A DNA stretch of 64,000 nucleotides. It comes from Vitis vinifera. Lineage: Eukaryota; Streptophyta; Magnoliopsida; Vitales; Vitaceae. Shown here one piece after another: positions 35,633 to 49,289 of this stretch (positions within the stretch are counted from its first letter, which is position 1; the number at the start of each line of letters is the position of its first letter). The notes below the pieces were generated by a model. The model was not told where the DNA came from, made no database searches, and worked only from the letters and a program-made list of their open reading frames with translations. The position numbers and the translations under genes were made by a program. The stretch spans positions 7,854,501 to 7,918,500 of the forward strand of contig NC_081822.1 in assembly GCF_030704535.1 (NCBI RefSeq). The letters are read 5' to 3'.

Positions 35633-37205
35633 TGATCTTATCCTCCTCAGTCAAATAAAATTAAGAATGACACCCGACTTATTTTTGGATAAGAACAAGT
35701 TCAACAAAAACTTAAATCAATTATGGGCAACTTTGGGAATTTAGTTCATGCTCTACCTAATCGTATCTATAATTAAATAAAAAATAACTTATTATTTTTT
35801 TTATAACATGAAATCAAATAAAAATCATTTTCTATAAATTATTGTAAATATAATTAAATAAGAAATAGTTTATTGTTTTATTTTCTCTTTTTTTTTTAAC
35901 ACATAAAATAAAAATAATTTTCATTTTCTGTAAAAATAAATTATAAAACTTATTTACTTGTAAATTATACTTATATTAAAAATAGAAAATCTAAAAATAA
36001 AAAATTTTAGGAAAAAAAAAGGGAAGGATAGGTATGAGAAATTTCTGGCCCACCCTCTTTCAATTTTTAATGTTTCAAAGTTTTTATGGAGATGAGGATG
36101 AAAATTAATTTAAATAATTGAGATGAGATAGGAGATGTGATTAGGCACCATGTTTCAATCTAAGGATTTTAGTCTGAGGGTGTAGAAAATACATAGAGAT
36201 AATAGTAAGAATTAAGAAACTCTATGGGGTAAAAAGCTTTTCTCCAATACAGAAAACCCTAGTCAACATGTGGATTTTAGAAATCAAAATTTAACATAAA
36301 CAATTTTGAAAACTCAAAGAATTCGAAAATTTTGGAAGGTGCAAATCTGGCCACGGGCAGTCCAGCGGTGCAAATAATCAAGTCTAAGACCAATGTTGGG
36401 AAGTATATAGGCCAATGTGATCTAATACCTGGCTTGTCGGTGAGGAATGGCAATGTCAATTTCTCACTTGGTCTTGCTGTACAGATAAGATTTCATCAAT
36501 TTTCGTGTATATTTGGTAGCAATCATGAATCCGCTGGGGAGACATGATTTGACCGATATGCCTGAAAAATCTTAGATTGCAAAGATAGCAAGCAGGAATC
36601 AGGGGGAAAACAATGGCATTCAACAAACCTGCGCTTGGTTTACATCCACGAATGTTTCTTAAGAACACAAAAAATGAATTCCTTCTCTCACTCAGATCAC
36701 CATTTTCCATTTGCCATGTTAGGGTAACATTTGACCTTTCTGATATTGAAGTTAGAAACCTTGTAACAACGGCATGAATTTATTATCAACTGCAGATACA
36801 CAAAGAACAGTAGCTAACACATTAGCAGCACCCTCAGATAGAGGGTAGAGGGTAGCTGCAGCCTAAAAAACCTATAGAATTGAGAGAAGTGGGTTGAGTT
36901 TGTATTCAGGTAAGTTGAATAAAGAAGAATGAGACCAAGAATAGCTGTTCTACTTCGCCTTAAACGGGAAGGCTCTTGTATCACTTGCTCTACAATATAT
37001 GTAACGACCCAGAAAAACTTTCCAAAATGTAGATTTTTCTTTTTCTTTTTCTGGTTTTGGCCATCTCACAGCAATAAACAGAGGAATAGCAGCCTCAGGA
37101 CGATCAAACGTCTAACCAGTTCTGAATCAATCAATGTAGGGCAGGACTTCCTCCACAAAAAAAATATTCAAGACATATTTTACAGATCCTCAAAACCAAC
37201 CCGGA
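35633..37205. other. Intergenic AT-rich region
   Basis: I see no gene here. The right end is the 3' UTR and flank of the aspartic protease gene. Confidence 0.5.
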
Positions 37206-40200
37206 TTAGGCTTGTGAGCTTGAGATCAAAGTAAGTTGCTGCAGCTCCTGCTCAGGAACTCTGGCACCAATGGGCTTGTATGTACCAACGGCATTCTGTC
37301 TCCATTTCCAAACAAACCATACTCCAAAAGTGGATAAACCAAGAATCAATGTGATAATGACTCCCACCACAACAGTCCAGAAGTGTTGCTCCCACCATGT
37401 CCTGTACCATTCCAAATAATATCAAGCATTAAAAGAAAACAAAGATGACTTCAGGTAAAAAATATTTAGAAGGGTAAAAATAAAAAATCTAATACTGCAG
37501 CAAGGATGTCAATACCGGAGCCACTATTTCAATAAGGAGAGGAAAACGACATTCTAATAATTCATGAATATCACCATCACATCATACACTACTAATAATA
37601 TAAGGCCAAAATGCCCAACGCTAGTTCCATGACCCTACAATGGCAGTACCCAGCACCACCACAACAGCACAGAACCCCGTCATCACCAGAACTTCACAGG
37701 AGCCCCTTAACTACACTACACCTACACTGCTTCACATTTGTCAACATGACCATCAGAGAACCAAGTTACACGACGACCACCCATGTTGGGCAACTTCATT
37801 GCCAACCCCCATCACCACCCTTACCACCAGCTGAGAGGCTACAACCGACATTACACTGTGCATGTACGATGCAAGTGCACTCTCCAGTGGTCATTAATCA
37901 GAAAAACTTTCGTTCTATTTCAATTCCAAAATAAACAACAAAACATAAATGTAACAAAATAATGCACCATAATAATTCTTTTTCATGGAGAGAATAAATC
38001 TTAAATATGTATAGACTGGTGAGGCTAGCCTTCTATTAGCCTAAACTCCAAAATTATGGTTCACAAGTGTTACTTTTGGGCCAACCAAATGTATGAATGT
38101 TCTCTGGGAAGTTTGAGCCTTGACCTAGATAAAGCTTGCTTCGTGCTGTCTCCAAAACAAAGGATTTTGAACAAGATAATGAAACTCGCACCTTAGCTCT
38201 ACAACAAAGCCAACACTCCAACTGATTTCAACATGGCCTAAAAGTCAGCTGGGAGTCCCTAATGCTTCAAATAGATTGCTTGGTTCAAGTGATAAAGGAT
38301 TTCCAGGAAATGAGAAACAATTTGAACAGGAAGTAATTAAGTAAAGATACCGCTTAATTTGTGGCTCAACTTTCCATTCAACCAACTGATAACTTCCAAA
38401 CCTCTCAGGAAGATGCACACGATGTTCCTTTAACTGCAAAATTATGCTCTGCAGACAACAAATAGGCATTAGAGGCAATTACTTGGTTAATAAATAGGAA
38501 AGTACCTAGTCAATTTACATTCACTTCTCACTGTGTAAGAAAAGCAATATTACCATCGCAGTCGAGTTGGAAATGTAAGTGGCAGATTCTGCCGGAAATA
38601 TAGCCCATCTAATGACAGAATGATTTCCTTTTGAAAAGAAGTTCAAGAAATGAACCTGAAAAAGCAATTGGCACTGGCATTATTGGTAGACCAAGTTAAA
38701 TAGATTTTGAATCCTCAAAATCAAAGTGCAATATAGAGATACCAACGAAGTGAGTAGGATGTAAAAGCAATAAATGATCAAGGATTCACAATGGGTTGGG
38801 TCAAGTTCAGTTAAGAGCCTTTGGTAAAGGCTATAGCCTCAATCCATGCCTGATCCATTTTATTAACCAAATTTGAAGAATTGAAGGCTCAAACCACGCT
38901 ATACCTCAACCCATTACAAACACTCAAAGATCATCTGGTTTTACCGGTCAATTAGAAATCACCACTCTTGTAACACAAAATAAGTTTCAAAAAACTGATG
39001 TTAAAATAGTTCTGGTTTCAGTCACTAGGTGTCTACAACAGCCCAAACCATGTCAAGGGCAAAATAGTGCAACCTTTACCTGTGAAGCATTAATTTCCAA
39101 CTCATGGGCGATAAACTCAGCAAGTTCTGTGAAGTTAGGCTTCATATTGGAGTAGTTGACACTAAACGACATATCAAACGTTATAAGTCCAACTTGGAAT
39201 TCTCCTATACATCATATTTAAAGAGAAAATATCATCACATAGAAGCCATGGTCTAAGAAGCAAAATGAACATTAATAAGCCAAAATGAACATGGCCACCC
39301 CATTGAATATCAAAACTAATCAATAGTTCATCAGAATCAAGCAGCTATCTTGAGCCAATCCAATAGGTTATTGCATAACGATAATAAGAAAATGAGAGAA
39401 TGTTCCAAGAGATGTTTGTAGGCTGATTAGACCGATTGTATGTTATTGGTTTCACCAAGGGTGTAGGCACATGATATGCTCTCTGAAGATCGTATTAACT
39501 GTTACAACATTTTTCTGAATCTAGAGGGTTTCTAAGCCTAAATGAAAAATAGTTAATTAATATATTGTCTCACAATTCTCAGTTCAACCCAAAAAGGTTA
39601 CTCCAATTTTTCTTTTGTATGTTTTTTCTATTTTCAAGAAAAAAAAAAGGAAAAAAAGAAAGAAAAAGGAAGAAGTAAATTCATGCAGCAGATTTGAGTA
39701 TGAAGAGAAGCATAAAGGCCTTGTACATTCTCACAACTTATTCTACCTGGAAGAACTTCCTGAGGCAATCCGCTTGGAGCCACTGTAGGAGGCATTCCAA
39801 CAGTTGTATTATTGTTATAAGAAACAACAGGTGCTGGTGCAGAAACAGATTTAGGAGTGGGAACAATAGGGGCTGCTGCAGGAGCACCAGGAATATGCAG
39901 TCTCTTCCATAGTTCTGAGCAATTAGTTTTCCAAAATCCAATCTTTTCATTCTCCCGATCATAAGTTACAAGGGTATTACGAACAATGATTCCTGCACAT
40001 GGTAGGTGGGTAATTACTGCTTAAAAAGTAAGTTACACAAGGATGAGAGATAAAGAGTGAGAGAGAGCACTGAATACCTCCTAAAAGAGTAGTTGAATCC
40101 CCATTCCGGAAAATTCCCAGGCAGTATGCACCATGAACTTTTGTATGCTTTAAAGCATGACATGAAAAAAGGAAAAGAAAACAACAAATATTATGCAGTG

Positions 40201-43200
40201 TCTATGTTTTGCAGGAGACACAAGATGACACAACAGCATACTAAAACCATTATAAATTTATATTTGAGTATAAAAACTGTAAGAAGGAATTCTAGTCTTC
40301 TTACCTGGAACAAGTAGTTTTCTGGAGTCAGTGACAACTTCTGCCCATTGCTAAATACCATGTCAACCTCTGGAAATGCTTTTGAGAGTTGGGAGACATC
40401 CCTAGAGCAAATTCAAGTTAAACTCTCAAAAGATGTGTCAAAACAACAAATGAACCAAGAAATGCTAAAGAACTTGAATTATGCATTTTAGGCAATACCT
40501 TCCAGCACCAGAAAAGCAAATATCATTATAATTCGGGTCAGGACCATGGATTTGCTTGAGGTTATGACTTTTTTTTATAATCTGTAAACATGCATCCAAG
40601 ATACGATAAATTTATAGTTCAACAAAATAGCATGCAATAGTTTAGACAAAAAATGCTAATTGAATTGGTCTTGTATTAGATTTAAAATACTAAAGGATAA
40701 TTAATGATAGATACTCTGCATTATATCTACAACTGAGGATCAGGTTTGAGTGCCAACAGCACTTTAAGTAAGAGTTCATGGGGATGCCTGACACAGCTTT
40801 TTGATTGTCTAAAAGGTTAGAATGTTGCTTAACACACTAATCTAAAAGCTCTTCTCAATAAAATTGAGGGTGAGATGCTTTCGGAGAATAGCTTCCAGAA
40901 AGAGGTTTCAAAGTTTAGAATTTTTCTACATATCAAATAAAAAAAAAATAAAAAAAAGGCATTTTACTGGAAGGTATACCTGCACTACAAGGCCCTTGAT
41001 ATTCTAAAAACTATAGCACAATTATTTTACCTTAGAGAACATCTTCTGCTGAAACTAAGGCAAAACTTTTTTTTTATAGGTAAAAGGATACCATATTAAA
41101 TCAAAAGTATACACGATGTATACAAACAACAAAAACCAGAAGGGGCGAATACACAAAAATAAGCCACCGCACCTTCCGGGGAACCTAACCAATCCACAAA
41201 ATCTAACAGTGACATAACACCATCCCCAATGTACAATCTAACCCAATCCTAAAATGGATACAAAAAAGAATTTTTAATTGTTTGGTCCAAACTTTCACAA
41301 TTCTCAAAAGCTCTCCCATTTCTTTTCCTCTAGACGGACCAAAAAAGGCATAAAAGAGCAATATTTTGGAAAATAAGCAGTCATTTTCACCATTAGGAAA
41401 AATAAGCAGCACTGAGTAATTTAACCCTCAATAAAAATCTTGAACTTGGTTGATGGAATTTTATGAAATCTAAAAGGCAGAGGTTTAAAGGATAGAATCC
41501 TTTTACAACATAAGGTCCATTGACCAAACCCATGGGCTGGACAAGCACACCTAAAAATGAAACTAATTCATGATGATGATGATTCAAAGGTACATTAACA
41601 TTATTATAAAAAACTTTAGAACACGTCACCTCCTTTATTCTTTATAATATCATTTTATCATGAAATTTTAGAAGGTACGAAAGCAATGATCCGTACACAC
41701 TTGAAACTTAATCTATAACAAGAAATACATTTCAAAATAAGAATTGCAAGCTTAAAGGTAGCATAGATATAGGCAAATAAAAGATTTTCCCCTAGCTAGA
41801 AAAGAAAAAGGAAATGTTATTATCCAAAACTGGATCTAAGCTGGAAACGGTGAAAAAAAAAAAAAAAAAAGAATTCACCGGTGCCATAGCAAATTTTTGA
41901 GTTGTATAATATACAAGCCAAAATTTTGGAAGAAGATTCATTTAATACGAAAATCTCTACAATCTACAATCCTCCTTTTTCTTTTTCTTTTTTTTTTCTT
42001 TTTTTTGTTGGGGAGGGGGTGGGGGTGAAGGGGGCTAATTAAAAGGAAGAACAAACCCAACAGATTTCTATCAAACACTAGGACTTGATTTTGAAACAGA
42101 ATATAATAAGAAGAGGATGGAACTCAGTGCAATGAAATCTTACTGCATCCCTGAATGCAACAAAAGCTTCTTCTGGAAGGTAAGCATATGTAGTTCCACT
42201 ATCCAGGACTGTTCCATGCTTTCTATCAAAGGTACTTGGGCTTAATTTCAATGGCTTCCCAGCAACATGTATTTCCTTGAGCTCAATATTGTAATATGGA
42301 CTGTTACCATCCCAAAACTAAAGTAGATGTGTAAGATGTAACAAAAGTGTTGTTAAACAAAGAAAAGTGTCAACTGCAACAGGTTTACAAAAGTATCCTA
42401 CCTGCGGTAAGGATCTGAACGGGAGAAGACCATATCAGGGGGAGGTGGAATCCCACCAAGAACCATAGCCCCTCCACCTACATGCATCCCACCATAACAT
42501 AATGAAAATGAATCATTAATGACATTCTTGTCAACAAGTTGATCTACAATGCTGAGCTGACCACGGCCTAGACCCATTATGCCATCTGCTCGTTGGCTGT
42601 AAAGATCACCGGTTTCCACATTTTCACAACCAAAAACAGCCCTTTGTGGGACAACTTCACTTTGGTTGCCAAAAGAAATGATGTCCTCCCCAAGCACACC
42701 ACTGCTAGAGCTCATCTCAGCATACCGTCTCTCATAAACACAATTTACTCCATCATGGTCACAGTTACAATCCATATTGCATTTAACAGGATGATAAGTA
42801 CTAGACTCATCTGGTTGAAATCTTGGATCCTGGATTTGTATTCAAACCAGCATAAAAATAATAGACAAATATCATGTGGGAAAGCAAATCAATGATTCAG
42901 AAAATTAAGAATTTTAAACATTGATAACTGGTTTATTTATGAGAAATCATTGTAAAAACAATCGGAAAACTTCGAATCTTAAAACAGGGAAAGTTGAATT
43001 TTTTGTCCAAAAATTTAAATTTTCTTCAGTTTCCCATATTGTTCTGGCAACCAAACAGAGAACCATGGAATTTCAAAAAATTCTTCATGTCCATGGCAAC
43101 TATAATTGGACGTCTCCCGTGACAAATTCATATTGAACATTGAAGAATAAATAAATAAAAAAGCAATTTAAGTTTTCCTATTACTCGCAAGCCAAATGCA

Positions 43201-43797
43201 GAGTCTATAAAATTCAATCCCTACATTTACTCAAATCCGTCACAACAGATCACGCAAGAAAATATATGAAGGAGATAACCGGTAGCGAAGATCTATTATA
43301 ACATAAAAATTTTGTTAATTTAGACTGACTGGAAGTGAACCCCAACCTGATGCTTTCCACAGTGTTCACAGTCAGAGCAGGGAACATAGGTGACAGTACT
43401 CCCCGTATCCACAATGAGAGCGAATTCCTGCGGAGGCGTTCCAATCCAAAGCCGGGTCGTATAGTAACTGCAACAAATATCAAGATTCATAAATCCTGAT
43501 TAATTACCAATACGGAAACCGATGAAGCAAAGAAGAGTACCCGTTGGAGAGGAGATCGTCGTAGAGCCTCATGCGAGCATTGGGGTGGTGGTAAGGGTCC
43601 GATTTCAGATGCCGCCGCCAATAGCTTCCCTCAATGGCCTGCCGGTGCCCCGAAGATTTAGGGGACGCGAAATATAACGGAAAAATCATGGGGCGACGGA
43701 CGCCTCTATTGGGGATTTGTGAGGCTGAAGAAGAATAGATTGTGACGAAAGATAAGATGACGATGGCAGAAATTAGTAGAGACCAGGTCTGCGTCAT
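37206..43797 (-). CDS. Membrane-anchored A1 aspartic protease, 12 exons
   Basis: Exons: 43797-43541, 43467-43347, 42829-42402, 42300-42144, 40581-40499, 40401-40305, 40147-40078, 39992-39747, 39204-39080, 38655-38554, 38448-38351, 37401-37206. All are GT-AG and in frame; 659 residues. An N-terminal hydrophobic stretch (MTQTWSLLISAIVILSFVTI) is a signal peptide. The pepsin-like domain has the first active site VDTGSTVTYVPC (Asp106) followed by a cysteine-rich insert (CSDCEHCGKHQ, CNMDCNCDHDG), typical of plant A1B atypical proteases, and the second site VLDSGTTYAYL (Asp302). A P/A/V linker (PAAAPIVPTPKSVSAPAP) follows. A lumenal C-terminal region leads to one membrane span near residues 602-626 (FWTVVVGVIITLILGLSTFG) and a short cytosolic tail. 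It is probably a secretory-pathway or cell-surface protease; substrates are unknown. Intron 4 holds a LINE fragment and a G-rich tract. Confidence 0.93.
41067..41372 (-). mobile_element. LINE (L1-type) 3' fragment
   Basis: Reading the minus strand, one frame gives ALLCLFWSV, then RNGRAFENCESLDQTIK, DWVRLYIGDGVMSLL and DFVDWLGSP, interrupted by two stops. This is the end of the second ORF of plant L1 elements, downstream of reverse transcriptase. A short 3' UTR and an A-run (T-run 41067-41075 on the plus strand) follow. The 5' end is truncated at about 41372, and the exact boundary is uncertain. It lies in intron 4 of the protease gene, in the same orientation. Confidence 0.7.
42010..42034 (+). 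other. G-quadruplex-type motif in a protease intron
   Basis: Four G-runs (GGGG-A-GGGGG-T-GGGGG-TGAA-GGGGG) with loops of one to four bases follow a long T/C tract (41971-42008). It fits the usual G-quadruplex pattern, on the strand opposite to the gene's sense strand. Confidence 0.75.
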
Positions 43798-44782
43798 GGC
43801 TCCTGGAAAACTGAAATCAATGATAGCAGAGGATTTGAGGATGATGATGAGTGCAGAGGAAGGAAGAAAATTGGAGAAAACTCAGAAAGGTCCTCCGTCC
43901 TCCGTCCTCAGTCTTCGCCTTCCCCAGAAAGCGAGAGAGAGATCCAAACAAAACAATAGTGCTTCTTTACCGGCACAACCTATAACCAATGGGAGAGCGA
44001 CGCATCATCCAACAACAATGTTTGGTTAAGGTCAACCCTACTTAACCCAAGGGTAATATAGTCACTCACTTGGGGCTCAAACATTGATGCAAGATTTGTG
44101 TCCCAGACCGTCAAATGGTATATAAAATAAAACTCTGAGGCTTGAAATTTGATTCCAAGTTACATTCATAGATGGCTATAAATTATTCTAAATTTCTAAT
44201 AATCTTCCAGTTTGACTTATTGCATTCCGCATTTTGCCTAAATGAAAGAAATATAGAGGTTAGAACCCAAATGGGTCAACCCATGGGGAGTAATTTCTCA
44301 GTGCAATATCAAATATGTTTAGACCAAACGAGATCATCACAAAAAGGCATAAGATAATAAATTCCTTTCAATGGCGAAACAATTATGAGGGTATAATGTA
44401 TAACAAGCAACAGTGGGAAGACCTCAAAATATACAGTTCCAAAACACACACTGATCATCCCCCTCCTGAAATCCCCTGGAGAAGCCTGGAAACAAATCAA
44501 GTTAGTGCCCATGCAGCCGCAGCTGCTGCAGATTTAATTTATCCATCACTTTCTGATGTCCTCTCTCGCCTACCAAAATCATCCTTCCATCCGTAGAGTA
44601 CATAGGGATCAAAAGGACTTAAAACTAAAAATTACAATCCTCAACCTCTATTAACACCTAAAAATCTTTATCACAAAGACAAATGAGAAAAAAAATTGAA
44701 ACAACATTATGCCTGACACCCAACCTAGCGGTGTAAAGAATTTCTTTCTGTAACCAACAGATACCCCTTCTTATCTTTATCT
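43798..44782. other. Short intergenic: protease promoter side and Pumilio 3' flank
   Basis: About 1 kb separates the protease start from the Pumilio stop. The first ~200 bases should hold the protease leader and promoter; 44600-44782 is probably the Pumilio 3' UTR. No other gene is seen. Confidence 0.5.
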
Positions 44783-47700
44783 TTACATGTATAAATGTTG
44801 CAGCTTCCTCTTGTCGAACCAAGTGAGGACCTTTTTCCCATAAAGATTGCTGCGCATCGATGGAGCATGCAATCGAACTAGATTCACAAGAGCATTTCGA
44901 ATGTGGCCCTGCTCTTGCAATAATCAAAAAACACATCAACCAATATAACATTACATCTCAGACAAAATCTATGGAAAAGAAAATGTGCATAGTGTTCTAT
45001 AGGAAACAAGATAGATAGAATGAAATCCTGGTTATGTAACAAAGTATATAGTTGGAAATGTCTGTTTCATGAGAGTTGAATTTGGATCAGGGTCCAAATT
45101 CCCAAAATTGCAAATCATTTGTAGTGAAATGTAATCTAAAATGTAATCAAAAGTACTTAAAATGCAGTTTCAAAAAGAATATACTCATTGAGAAACTAAT
45201 TATCATGGAGACCTCTAGGCATTATTATTGAGAACCCAAACACAAACCCATTTGGTCAAGATGGCCTGATGGATCTGAGGTCAGACCTTGCTACCTCTGT
45301 ATAAAACCTGGTTCTTAGGCATTTTTAACAAACAGGTAAACTAGAATAGTGGGATTTTGGAAATGATCTAACCTTAGATACAGACAATGCTGATTGAATG
45401 ACGAAGTTTCCAAAAGGATCCAGAAGCAGCATAGAAACATTTGGACTTCTGAGCAACTCTATGATAATCTGCGACGATTGCTCGTCTTTGGATTCTATCA
45501 GAAATTTTTCCACCACATTACTACCATACTTATTGCAGGAGAGAGAAATGAATGTCCCTTCAAACTGCTTCAGGAGATTTGTGATGACTTCTGGTATCTT
45601 CAATCCCATCAAGTGTTGCACCACATAGTTACTATAGGAAAGAAAACAATAGAAACATATAAAGCTTGGTATGCAGTTTGTCATGTGGAAATAAAGTGCA
45701 GGCAAAGCTTTAGAGAAACAAACCCATAACGGTCTTCTGCCAGGGGTAGCGCGTTAGCTATTATTTCAGCCATTAGTTGCTCTCTAAGTTCTCCCTGTGA
45801 GTTTTCCACACATGACTGCAGCACACAGCACCCACTTCTATTGGTTGCAATTTCAAAGCAATTCTCTGCCACCTCCTTAATAAGATACTGCAAAAGCAAG
45901 TTCAATTACAGAAAATTCAAGAGTCAATATAAGAGAAACCTAGAGTAATTAAGATATGTTTGTTGGATAGAAAAATGGCAGTTCCCAGACTAGCTCTAGT
46001 GAAGTCGTGCTGAATGGTGTTAGCAGAAAGAGAGTATATTTGTGGATTGCAATTTTGTTAGTATGTTCTGTAGGGAAAAAGAGAAGATAAAAGTTCAGAA
46101 ACCTCTCCATTAGGAGAAGAAAGAAGAGAAACAGGAGATATATAGAGGAAGAAGTTCTGTTCAAGCCAACCCAAGTTATCTCCACAAAGTTAACATGACT
46201 TGGAAAGGAATAAGGGATAAAAGAACTGAAAAGAGATTGTCAAGCCTTCTTTCTCTTATGTTTTTTATTTTCTCTTTCCTCAATCCTTGTAAGTGATGAA
46301 CCAAAAGGACTACAAGAAATTCTCCAAGGTTGTTTCCCTGTAGTTTTCTTTTAAAGCAATGGAGTTTTGTGGGAAATGAGGGCACGTAAAACCAGATTAG
46401 CATTGTGGGATAAAAACTGATTGAGACAACTAACCTAATAGATCAACAAATCACCAACTTCCGTATAACATGTAAATAAACTGTTAAACAATTATCATTG
46501 TAGAGATAAAAACCTATTGAGACAACAAACCTATCAGACCAACATACGATTTACTCTCCTACAGAGTATAGATACAAGATACATAAAAATGGCACATATC
46601 CCATAAAGTCGGATACAAACTTTAACTGAAAAAGGGAAAAAAACAAACAAACAAAAGGCTTTGATCATGGTGGATACATTATTAATCGCACAAGCAGTGT
46701 GTTAATATGACCAAAATCCTAAACCATTTTGCTTTCCTTGATGAGAGATAACTGTATCTACCATGGCTGCTAAAACATATATAAAAGCTTTTGTGCATCA
46801 TTTTTCTATGTTGTACATTTTTTTATATAATGAAAAATAAATATAAAAAAATGCATCAATGAAGTGTAAAATGATATATATACATATAACCAATTCTATG
46901 AAAGATCCTAAGATTAAATGGGCTAGAACATGGATATTCATCAACATACATACAAAAATACCACTTTCTAATATTCAACTTAACAAAAAATGACACTTGA
47001 TATATAGATTATCATAAAATTCACAAAACAAATCTTTTTAAAATTTTAACTACAATTGTTAGTTCCAAGCTTCAGCACATCACATGTACCCATATATTCG
47101 AGGGTGTCTATGCATTTATGTGCAAGTTTCAAAGCTCTTTCCAAAAACATCATTCCCTCCAAATGAATATATATATATATATAAGAAAAAGGACTAAGAG
47201 ATTAAGGTGGAATTTGTTTTTTGGCCGAATAGAAAAAGCTAAAATATTTGACTTTTTCTATTCAGTTAAAAATAACTTATTGATATCAACTAACATAACT
47301 AAAGTGAACTCGTTATCAATAGATTCAATTTAGTTATATTGATTGATATCAATGGGCCAAAAAATAAACACCACCTAAGTAAAGTTTTCATTCACCACTG
47401 CATTCAAAATCAGCATCCAAAGCATCAAATAAAACCCTGCCAATATTTATCATAAGAATAATCCACTTAAGTTTCAAACTTTTATGTGTGCCTTTCACAA
47501 CAAGTATGTAGCTTTTTCCTGAAGAACTATTGAACCATCTCTTGCTCTATTGTCATTAATTTCCAACCTTTAAGTATATAACAAAAACTTTTTTTTTCAG
47601 CATTTGATATCAAACTTGAAAAAACTGCAACTTCCTATAGAAAAAAAATGATGGGTAAACCCTTATTCTAAATAAATTGATTTCAAAATTGGGATGAATT

Positions 47701-49289
47701 GGGACAATTTTAGGATTCTTTAACTTTGTAATTTATTATCTTTATTTATTTTTATCTTTATCAGTGCATGAGCTGCCCAAGACCAAGGCCCCAGGAACCA
47801 TAACAAAAGACCATTTAAAACAAGTACAACATAGCAGAAAGGGTGATGCCTTCTAACCAAAAACGTGAAACCAGAAATAAGTGATTCCAATTGCTATTCA
47901 TCTAACATTTAGCTTGAATATATAGTGCCATATACTGGCAAGATCAGGCAGGGGATAAGTAGATATTAGTAACAACACATGATAAAAAGAAACATAAAAC
48001 CAATTCTTCTTGTATGGAATTACTTTACCATATTGTCTTGGCAAGAAAAAAGTTTCAAGCAATGCTGGATCACATGATGACCACTAGTATCCTTGGTCAA
48101 TGCAACAGTAACAGGCCACAGGGCAGACATGGCAATCGAAATTTGTTCTGGGGTGGTAAGATACTCCAATAATTTTTGCATCACTCGAGTCCTGCCACAA
48201 GAAAAGAAAACCATTACACCAGAACCAATCTCAATGAAATTGGATAAATTCATAAAAAATAAGGAACCAAGAATACCCATGCATGTTGAGGCATATAAAG
48301 ATAAGTTGATATTGATTTGTGGTGGCAGACAGAAGGATTTGAGTCCTCTGTTCTTCATTGCAAATCTCTACCAGCTTCTGAACAACATAATTCCCAAATT
48401 GGTCCAGCATTAACTGGGCCACATGGTGTATCACTTCCGAGAATATCATCTCAATTTCCTTAACAGTTACATTATTTTGTAATTTTTCCTGCAAAAACCG
48501 ACACCCGTGTTGATTCATGGCCAAGGGCACAACCCTGCCCCGGAAATCTTCCAAGCACAAGTAGTTCAGACTCAAATACTGCTGCAATTGATGATTGAAA
48601 TGATTATTAAGGCCACGATTATACGAAGCAGGCCTCGAACTGGTCAAATTTTCAGAAACCCAACCATCTACTTCCCCACAGGAATCCACCACGGGACCAC
48701 GCAAGGGTCGGTTTTGATTGGAACGAGGCATAATTGAGACTGCACTACTAAGTTCCGGTCTTTGAAATTGTCTGGAAGATTGGTTCCAGGAAGCATACCT
48801 CTCAGCCCCCAAACTTCTCTTTCTTGATTCAGTACTCAGCCCGCGAATAACCGATGTAGGATTCGAAAACCCAAGAAAGCCGTCACGACTCTCAGCACTC
48901 GCCCTCACCTCATGATTCCCCAGGCCCACCTCCCCGAAGGTATCAATGCCGCTTCTGGGAAAACTCCAACTCTGAAACTCGTCATTCGTTTGCTGTATTT
49001 GTTGCAAAGAAAGCGGCAAAAAGCCGTACCCACCGGTCACCGTGTCTCCGAGCATCGACCCACCACCAACACCGGACGAGAGATTGAGACGAGAAAAGAC
49101 GTCCTCTAGGGGTTGATCCTGGTGGATTCCAATAAAGAAAGGGTTTTGGGCACCAGTTTCCGGCGAGTTACTGCGTCCGAACTGATGGTCCAAAAGATTC
49201 CCCGGAAAAGGCACGTCTCTTGGAACAAGAACCGGAGTGGAGCCGGCGGAAGATCGGTGGAGGGTGTGGTTGCCGAATGCTCTGTCCAT
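44783..49289 (-). CDS. Pumilio/PUF RNA-binding protein, 5 exons
   Basis: Exons are 49289-48277, 48191-48029, 45887-45724, 45631-45373 and 44908-44783, all GT-AG and in frame; 574 residues. The start MDRAFGNHTLHRSS is the first ATG of a plausible N terminus; an ATG at 49388 upstream would add a low-quality leader. Residues 1 to about 245 are low-complexity and S/N/G-rich. From about residue 249 there are eight PUF repeats, with cores NQHGCRFLQ, DQFGNYVVQ, NMHGTRVMQ, DTSGHHVIQ, NRSGCCVLQ, DRYGNYVVQ, NKYGSNVVE and DPFGNFVIQ. A terminal helix segment ends LRLHAPSMRSNLYGKK-like. PUF proteins bind UGU-containing 3' UTR motifs and repress or destabilise mRNAs in the cytoplasm. By layout it resembles the APUM7/8/12 group of Arabidopsis. 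The 2.1 kb intron 2 holds a MITE. Repeats 4 and 5 have unusual base-contact residues. Confidence 0.95.
47206..47375. mobile_element. 170-base MITE with TAA target duplication
   Basis: The ends are GGTGGAATTTGTTTTTTGGCC and, read inward from the right, GGTGGTGTTTATTTTTTGGCC: inverted repeats with three differences over 21 bases. TAA flanks both sides (47203-47205 and 47376-47378). Size, terminal repeats and TSD fit a Tourist/PIF-Harbinger-type MITE. It lies in intron 2 of the Pumilio gene. Confidence 0.8.

Noticed and set aside
41203-41412. 69-codon minus-strand ORF
   Set aside because: It is in a different frame from the recognisable L1 ORF2 remnant on the same strand, so it is a by-product of a dead LINE.
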